This document shows, piece by piece, positions 43,860 to 49,455 of a DNA stretch of 49,455 nt (its first letter is position 1; each line of letters opens with the position of its first letter). The stretch is from positions 1 through 49,455 of the forward strand of contig CALMVQ010000176.1 in the NCBI GenBank assembly GCA_937873135.1. The letters are read 5' to 3'. The position numbers and the translations under genes were made by a program. Under the pieces are notes generated by a model, which searched no databases, was not told the origin of the DNA, and was given only the letters and a program-made list of their open reading frames with translations. This DNA comes from an uncultured Scytonema sp. (GTDB lineage Bacteria; Cyanobacteriota; Cyanobacteriia; Cyanobacteriales; Nostocaceae).

Positions 43860-43894
43860 ATAGGTTCCTGAGTTTTCTTAGGAACCTATTTTTT
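43860..43894 (+). terminator. Intrinsic terminator of the pst operon
   Basis: ATAGGTTCCT pairs perfectly with AGGAACCTAT across a 10-base loop and is followed by six T. Confidence 0.92.
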
Positions 43895-43927
43895 GTCTCA
43901 AGTGAGCATTGAAAGCTTTATTTGGTT

Positions 43928-44171
43928 ATGGAAAAATCTAAGATACAGTTATCTGAAGAATCTGTGATTAAACTGCTGGATGCGTGGTCGTTTCCTGGTG
44001 CTTTAACAGTTCAACCGACAAATCAAGGTACCTACTGGAAGATTGGTTTGAAGAAAACACCGCTAAGCTGCTGAGTTACGTAGTGTAGCTGCAATATTTG
44101 AGGCGAGATGTCTTCCTGGTAAGGTTCGATGGCAGTTCCTAGTCTGGCAGTTATGTGGGTCGAAGGTTTAA
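43928..44171 (+). pseudogene. Gene remnant after the pst operon
   Basis: The first frame starts with ATG and reads MEKSKIQLSEESVIKLLDAW, then FPGALTVQPTNQGTYWKIG, and stops at 44074. From about 44072 to 44171 a different frame reads AAELRSVAAIFEARCLPGKV, then RWQFLVWQLCGSKV. Both look coding in style but are joined by a frameshift. The first part vaguely resembles the N-terminus of small-molecule phosphotransferases; I am not sure. The spacer 44172-44557 shows nothing else. Confidence 0.4.
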
Positions 44172-44557
44172 GGATATAGTTTACACTGGCATAGCTTGAG
44201 CTAAATCTTTATTCTTTTTGGATTTTAGATTAGGTATGTGATACTGTATAAGCGCAGTTTATGCTCTTACACAGTATAGATAAGCGATAGAATTTTAACG
44301 CTATTCTATGACTCTGGAGACAGAATAATCGAGGTGGCAGGAAATCACCGCTGCACCAACAAAGTTGGCCTGGGCTGACTAACGTAAAAATAGGGTTTCA
44401 AATTTAATCTGACGAGAGTAATAAAATAGCGTTAAGTAGATAAGTTGACACGTGAGGAAAGATGTGCCGCTAATGTGCCAATCAGAAAGGTAATTTGTTA
44501 ATTTAAAATTTTATTTGTCAACATGAACAAATAACTCTAAACTTAACATTATCATTA

Positions 44558-44628
44558 AGCGGGCAGCGAGAATCGAACTCGCATCAATAGCTTGGAAGGC
44601 TATGGTTTTACCACTAAACTACGCCCGC
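44558..44628 (-). tRNA. tRNA-Gly (anticodon TCC)
   Basis: The minus strand folds as a complete tRNA. The acceptor stem GCGGGCG pairs with TGCCCGC (one G.U) with discriminator T. The D arm is GTTT-AGTGGTA-AAAC. The anticodon arm ATAGC-CTTCCAA-GCTAT gives anticodon TCC, and the T arm is GCGAG-TTCGAAT-CTCGC. The variable loop is 4 bases. CCA is not encoded, as usual for cyanobacteria. It reads GGA (and possibly other GGN) codons. Confidence 0.95.
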
Positions 44629-44678
44629 AACATATTTAATACTAAATTAGTATAACACAACCTTCCGGAAAAATCAAG

Positions 44679-46013
44679 TTAGCGATGCCTGATTTTTATG
44701 CGGATCAGGAGATTGCTTCGAGGTGGTTTTTTTCCGTCAGCATTTGTCGCGGGGATAAATTTTTCATCTTGAAAAAGTTCTTGCACGTACTGATGATATT
44801 GGCTACTTTGGGGTTCTGGTATGTGTGGATCGATAATGATCAACTGTAATTTTCCTGTATCATCTATCACCAGTGACGCTTGAAAATCTGTTGGCTGAAA
44901 ATTACCTTGTGTGCTGAGTCCGGGGAAGTCCAATAATTTTTCTCTCAGATTTCCTATTGGTTTAGCCGGACTATCTTGTATGTCTACCTTGCTTGGTTCG
45001 ACTTCCCAAGTGCCCACGACTAGTCCTCCTCCTTTTTTATCTAATGATGTTGCCTCTCCAACCTTAACCTGTTCTTGTGGTTGTCCGGGAGGACGAATTG
45101 GTGAACCTGTGGTGGAAGTTGATGGTGGTTGTTCACTTGTTACAGGAGAGGAAGGTGTTTTGGAAGGGGTGTTGGTTGAATCTGTAGTGTCAGGCGTTGA
45201 TAAGGATTGGTTTTGCTCGCTTGATAATGGATCTTGTGGACTGAGAGGATCTGTGTTTGTATTGAGAGGCGTTTGTGGTGATGGAACTGTTGGTCTATTA
45301 ACAGAAGTTTGTGATGAATGTGTCGGCTCTCCATGTTGATGAATGGGAGTTTTTGATGAAAGTTTCGGCTCTCCATGTTTATGAACGGGAGTTTTGGGGA
45401 GAGGTGTCGGCTCAAAAGTTTGATGAACGGGAGTCTTGGTGAGGATTTTTGCAGTGACTCGCTTTCTGGTGTCAGTAGTTTTTGGAGGCTTTGGTTCTGA
45501 TTTGTAGATGGTTTCGGGGTTTAGCTTGTCTTTGATCGCTGTTATTGCTGTTTTTTTGACAGTTTTTTTGGATACAGCAACTGTGTGATGTTGAGAAGCG
45601 ATCGCTTTTTTATTTTTAGCGAAAGAGATCGCACTCCTATCTTCTGATTCCAAAGGAGGTAATGGAGTTAAATTCTCTGGCGTGACTTGCTTTGGTTGTG
45701 TAACTTGCTTTGGTAAACTAGCTGATACAGATCTTCGAGTTGTAGATCGTAGGTTGGATGAAACACGTTTTACTCGTGATTGCGGTCTCGTTTTTGAATG
45801 TGATTTAGGAGAAATATCTACTAATTCGATTGGGGTAACGGATGATGAGTGCTGTTGAAAGCGGGTAAACACTTTTGCATACATCCACCAAAATAGTAGC
45901 AAGTGTATAGCGACTGAACCTATGATGATCGCAATCCACAAACCGGGTGAATCGGTGTGTCCTGTCCATGATTTGTCTGGAATCGAGCTTTTGTCAACAA
46001 GTAATTGTGTCAT
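44679..46013 (-). CDS. TonB-like membrane-anchored Pro/Ser/Thr-rich protein
   Basis: A 444-residue protein. A short cytoplasmic N-terminus is followed by one membrane segment (LWIAIIIGSVAIHLLLFWWM, about 25-45), then PIELVDISP as in TonB-like proteins. A long Pro/Thr/Ser/Lys-rich linker (about 65-335) includes imperfect repeats around KTPVHQTFEPTPLP, KTPVHKHGEPKLSS and KTPIHQHGEPTHSS. The C-terminal 100 residues form a small domain (SLVIDDTGKLQLIIIDPHIP) ending LLIRIKIRHR. No ExbB or ExbD genes are nearby. It lies 68 bases downstream of the hybrid kinase gene on the same strand. The role is uncertain; the layout suggests spanning the periplasm. Confidence 0.65.
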   Translation of the reverse strand: MTQLLVDKSSIPDKSWTGHTDSPGLWIAIIIGSVAIHLLLFWWMYAKVFTRFQQHSSSVTPIELVDISPKSHSKTRPQSRVKRVSSNLRSTTRRSVSASLPKQVTQPKQVTPENLTPLPPLESEDRSAISFAKNKKAIASQHHTVAVSKKTVKKTAITAIKDKLNPETIYKSEPKPPKTTDTRKRVTAKILTKTPVHQTFEPTPLPKTPVHKHGEPKLSSKTPIHQHGEPTHSSQTSVNRPTVPSPQTPLNTNTDPLSPQDPLSSEQNQSLSTPDTTDSTNTPSKTPSSPVTSEQPPSTSTTGSPIRPPGQPQEQVKVGEATSLDKKGGGLVVGTWEVEPSKVDIQDSPAKPIGNLREKLLDFPGLSTQGNFQPTDFQASLVIDDTGKLQLIIIDPHIPEPQSSQYHQYVQELFQDEKFIPATNADGKKPPRSNLLIRIKIRHR

Positions 46014-46081
46014 ATATCTACTCTGCTAATCGCTATAGCGCTCTCTAGCGAGCTAATTGCAAGATTACTAATCACTAATTG

Positions 46082-49000
46082 CTATTTTTTACTATTTGCT
46101 ATTAATTCTGGAGTTACAGCGAAGGTAAGAACGGTTTCATCTACTCCTTTAAGCTCTAAGAGACTGCGTTTAATAATTTCATCTTCTTGTAAATAATCTG
46201 CTACGGCCGCAGAAACAAGTATCGTACCAGGGGCTGCGACTTGTTGTAATCTTGCCGCAATATTCACACTAGGACCAATTGCTGTGTAGTCAGCGCGATC
46301 AACACTACCAAACATGCCGACAACTGCGGTGCCTTGGTGGATACCACAGCGAAACTGAACGGCATTGTGTTTGTCGATGTCCAACAAACCTTGCTCTTGC
46401 CACCTCTGGTTTAACCGCTCAAGCGATCGCAGCATTCCTCTAGCTGTGCCGATAGCGCGGCGTACCTGTTCATTGGGTGTGAGTTCTTCTGGCGCTCCAA
46501 ACAAAGCTAAAATGGCATCTCCCATAAATTTATCGACGGTGCCCCCGTTATCAAACACCGCTCGTGTCATCTCTTCTAAATATTCATTAAGTAACTCTGC
46601 TACGCGTCGGGATCTTAAGGTATTCGCCAGTTGAGTAAAACCCACAATGTCACTAAATAAAACTGTAATTAAGCGTGGTTCCGGGCGTAAATCCAAGGCT
46701 AAATTTCCTGTTGCAGCTTTTTGTACCAAAGCTGGTGGCAAAAAGCGCTTTAGTACCGACTCTGTGAGATAAGTATTTAACTCCACAACCCGGCGTTCAT
46801 TTTCCTTCAAGGCTAAAAGATTTCGTACCTCAGCGAGAAGTTCCCGATCATTAAATGGCTTCGCTAAATAGGCATCTGCACCATGTTCTGTGCTGGCAAT
46901 GCGAGTTTCCTCATCCACTTTTGCTGTCAGTAAAATGATTGGTGTTCCTTTTAACTGCTTCTCGTTGCGGATTGTGCGAATCATCTCCTGTCCGGATACT
47001 AAAGGCATCATCAAATCGCTGACAATTAAGCTGGGTAAAATTTCTTTAGTTATATGGAAACCCTCTGAACCATCACGAGCCGTTCGCACTTGATACCCGT
47101 TAGCACGCAGAATACCAGATACATATGCACGGAGGTCGGGGTTATCATCTACGACTAAAATAGTAGATTGTGTATTATTAGTTTCTAGTTCTAAAATTTC
47201 ATCACTGTGGTTTTCCTCAGCTTCTAGAAGTTCTAGAGCCGCCAACTCTACAGGAGCGCGACTCGAATTGACTTCACAAGGCACTTCCAGTACTTGTTGT
47301 ATCTGTAGATGAGCGGTTCCGGGCACAAGCTCTACGGTAAATGTCGTTCCCTCACCGTAAACTGATTCTACAGTGACTGTACCGCCATGAAGTTCAACTA
47401 ATTCTTTGACTAAAGCCAAACCCAAACCACTACCTTCATACGAGCGATTCTCTGAACCTTCAGCTTGCCGGAAGCGCTCAAATAGATGAGGAATTTGTTC
47501 AGTAACAATGCCAATTCCGGTATCTTGTACTTGGAATTTACAATTGTTACCTGTATATTGTATGGTAACACGGATAGTTCCGCCAACAGGCGTAAACTTC
47601 ATGGCATTCGACAAGAGATTGTAAACAACCTTATCAAATTTTTCCAGATCCAAGTAGACAGTTGGACATTGACCCATTTGGGAAACCAGATGCAGTCCTT
47701 TTTTCTCGCAGTAGGGGTGAAAAGACTCGATAATTTGGCTCACAAACTCTACTAAATCGCAGGGACGGAAACTAGGCTGCATCCTACCTGCATCTAGACG
47801 TTGCAGATCTAGTAGTTGATTAACCAGTCGCAGCAGGCGGCGGGAATTGCGGAGGGCGATCTCGCTTTGGGCATGCGACAATCCCTCCTGACTTGCTACT
47901 GCTGACTCTAAGGGGCCTTGAATCAAGGTGATCGGTGTGCGGAATTCGTGGGAGATATTTTGGAAAAATTCGGTTTTTTGTTTGTCTAGTTGCAGCAAGC
48001 GTTCAGCCTGTTCGCGAGTTTTTTGGTAAAGGCGAGACTGCTGCACCGCGATCGCTGCTTGAGCTGCCACTGCTTTAGCTAACTCAATTTCAGATGAGAG
48101 CCAGGAGCGTGTTCTGCCACCTTCACATAAAGTAATACTGCCGATGCTTTTACCATCAGCAAGTAAAGGCACAACCATAAGCGATCTTGCTGGCACTTTT
48201 AAAGGTAAATCAAACCCCTTAATTTCTATAGTAGCTTGTGTTGTATCCGTAAATACCACTGGCTGATGTGTTCGTAAAATTTCTTGCAGGACTGGATTTT
48301 CCTGAATGGGCGTCTTTGAATTGGGTAGAGCGAGAGAGCAAGGCTGTCCATTATTCTGATTTTCAGCATTTGGATCTTGAGAACTGTCATACAAACCGAC
48401 AGACTGAACAAACTCATCTTCCTCAGTCCACAAAGACAAAACACAGCCATCCACTTGTAGAGCTTGTCCTAGTTTTTGGGTGATAGCAGCGAAGATATCT
48501 TGAGGATCTAAGCTAGAACGAATAGCGCTGGTAATTGTATTAATGAGGGCTTCCCGCTTGGCAAGAGCATGTACTTGCTCATAAGCACGGGCTTGAGACA
48601 AAGCAAGAGCTGCTTGGTCTGCAACCACCATTACAAGTTGTACTTCGTCATCCCCCCAAAGACGGATATGCTCGCATTGATGCAGTGCGAGTACAGCCAT
48701 CAGTTCTTGTCGGCAAATTAATGGCACGACTAAGCTAGAACAAATGTTAGCTGTAGCAAAAGCTGTAGTGCGATCCAAAAGTTCATTATCACCCTGAACG
48801 CGTGGATCTATTCGCGCATCGTTAATAACTTGGACTTCGCGGGTTTCCCAAATCGTTTGAGCTAGTAGGGAGGAAGGGGAGAAATTTCTTGTCCCTGCCT
48901 CTCCCTGTTCTACTCTCCTACTTTCTGTCTCTTCCACCTTACCCCCATTCTCACTTCCTTGCTTTTGGTAAATGAAATCTTCATCCACCAAACGTTCATC

Positions 49001-49455
49001 TTGAAAAGGACGCAAGAGACAAACGTCCACCTCCAGCATATGACCCACAGTGTCCACAATGATTTGCAGAATTTGCCGATAATCTAAGGCACTGCGAATC
49101 GTATTTGTGACGGTGTTCAGCAGTGATTCCTGACGTAGTGTGCGGGTGAGTTCGCGGGTACGTGCTTTTAAAACATTGTGGGTATCCAAGGCTTGGCGTA
49201 CCACTGCTTTGAGTTCATCAGCTTCCCACGGTTTGGTGACATATTTAAATACCTTACCAGCATTTATTGCTTCCACCAAGTCTTCGACATCAGTGTAGCC
49301 GGTTAAGATAATCCGAATGATATCTGGATATTGAGTCGCTGTGAGGCTCAAAAATTCTGTACCGCTCATCATCGGCATCCGCTGGTCGGAGATAATTACG
49401 GACCTGAGTTCGACGTAAAAAAAAGACTGAAAACTAGACAGAGTAGAGTTTGTAG
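46082..49455 (-). CDS. Hybrid sensor kinase with two receivers, GAF domains and a class III adenylate cyclase (5' partial)
   Basis: The frame is open to the right edge: codons before the first ATG (49378) read SVIISDQRM, part of an N-terminal receiver with its phospho-Asp. Residues counted from that ATG: end of receiver 1-70 (VTKPWEADEL has the conserved Lys), GAF at about 90-255, second GAF at about 285-445, HisKA near His476 (FFQNISHEFRTP), HATPase (YNLLSNAMKFT, VQDTGIGIV, GSGLGLALV), second receiver from about 737 (ILVVDDNPDLR, phospho-Asp in VSDLMMP, Lys in AKPF), and a class III nucleotide cyclase from about 903 (VLFSDIVGFTQLA, VDKFMGDAILALFG). The Lys in DKFMGD and Asp in ADYTAIG favour ATP over GTP. 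It thus links phosphorelay input with cAMP output in one protein. Confidence 0.92.
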   Translation of the reverse strand, partial: TNSTLSSFQSFFYVELRSVIISDQRMPMMSGTEFLSLTATQYPDIIRIILTGYTDVEDLVEAINAGKVFKYVTKPWEADELKAVVRQALDTHNVLKARTRELTRTLRQESLLNTVTNTIRSALDYRQILQIIVDTVGHMLEVDVCLLRPFQDERLVDEDFIYQKQGSENGGKVEETESRRVEQGEAGTRNFSPSSLLAQTIWETREVQVINDARIDPRVQGDNELLDRTTAFATANICSSLVVPLICRQELMAVLALHQCEHIRLWGDDEVQLVMVVADQAALALSQARAYEQVHALAKREALINTITSAIRSSLDPQDIFAAITQKLGQALQVDGCVLSLWTEEDEFVQSVGLYDSSQDPNAENQNNGQPCSLALPNSKTPIQENPVLQEILRTHQPVVFTDTTQATIEIKGFDLPLKVPARSLMVVPLLADGKSIGSITLCEGGRTRSWLSSEIELAKAVAAQAAIAVQQSRLYQKTREQAERLLQLDKQKTEFFQNISHEFRTPITLIQGPLESAVASQEGLSHAQSEIALRNSRRLLRLVNQLLDLQRLDAGRMQPSFRPCDLVEFVSQIIESFHPYCEKKGLHLVSQMGQCPTVYLDLEKFDKVVYNLLSNAMKFTPVGGTIRVTIQYTGNNCKFQVQDTGIGIVTEQIPHLFERFRQAEGSENRSYEGSGLGLALVKELVELHGGTVTVESVYGEGTTFTVELVPGTAHLQIQQVLEVPCEVNSSRAPVELAALELLEAEENHSDEILELETNNTQSTILVVDDNPDLRAYVSGILRANGYQVRTARDGSEGFHITKEILPSLIVSDLMMPLVSGQEMIRTIRNEKQLKGTPIILLTAKVDEETRIASTEHGADAYLAKPFNDRELLAEVRNLLALKENERRVVELNTYLTESVLKRFLPPALVQKAATGNLALDLRPEPRLITVLFSDIVGFTQLANTLRSRRVAELLNEYLEEMTRAVFDNGGTVDKFMGDAILALFGAPEELTPNEQVRRAIGTARGMLRSLERLNQRWQEQGLLDIDKHNAVQFRCGIHQGTAVVGMFGSVDRADYTAIGPSVNIAARLQQVAAPGTILVSAAVADYLQEDEIIKRSLLELKGVDETVLTFAVTPELIANSKK

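Noticed and set aside
44911-45339. Plus-strand 142-residue frame
   Set aside because: It is antisense to the TonB-like gene and reflects its low-complexity Pro/Ser/Thr codons.

Overview
The window comes from the chromosome of a cyanobacterium, most likely a filamentous Nostocales-type species. The evidence is the allophycocyanin-B alpha subunit gene apcD, the cyanobacterial DUF3038/DUF4335 pair, a class A PBP with an FHA domain, a hybrid sensor kinase fused to an adenylate cyclase, frequent HIP1-type octamers (GCGATCGC), and 7-9 bp tandem repeats between genes. This assignment rests on gene content and motifs; no search was run.

Bases 1-8330 are an accessory region. A membrane protein with Ig-like and lectin-like parts runs in from the left edge. 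The remnant of an AAA-type gene follows, then an intact 1195-residue AAA / transmembrane / coiled-coil / CHAT-protease protein. After these come decayed toxin-antitoxin parts: an orphan HicB-like antitoxin, a DUF433 antitoxin with a broken DUF5615 toxin, an orphan Phd-like antitoxin, a fragment of an Rpn nuclease and an intact Rpn nuclease.

Bases 8346-12535 hold the urease cluster on the minus strand (methyltransferase, ureD, ureA, ureB, ureC). Next come a HicB-like small gene with a HicA-like tail, then groES-groEL under a textbook CIRCE operator. Bases 15191-18652 contain a broken ferredoxin gene, a NarL-type response regulator, a NIL-domain gene that converges on it across a large palindrome, a frameshifted secreted PDZ gene and IS200/IS605-like terminal structures.

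Bases 18653-31195 are mostly housekeeping genes: asnS, a small coiled-coil protein, a DUF6439-like protein, an RsbW-like ATPase, rlmD, apcD, purL, purF, an oligopeptide-type permease and apt. Between apcD and purL lies a promoter followed by a candidate 6S RNA. Bases 31247-32381 hold repeats and hairpins but no convincing gene.

Bases 32382-49455 contain DUF3038-DUF4335, the FHA-PBP, a proline-rich secreted protein, bioY-lspA, and the phosphate operon pstS-pstC-pstA-pstB behind a three-repeat PHO box. Then come a gene remnant, tRNA-Gly(TCC), a TonB-like envelope protein and the hybrid kinase/adenylate cyclase, which runs off the right edge. Several parts serve nutrient supply: urease for nitrogen, Pst for phosphate, BioY for biotin, and purL/purF/apt for purines. 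The left end carries most of the conflict-type and decaying genes.
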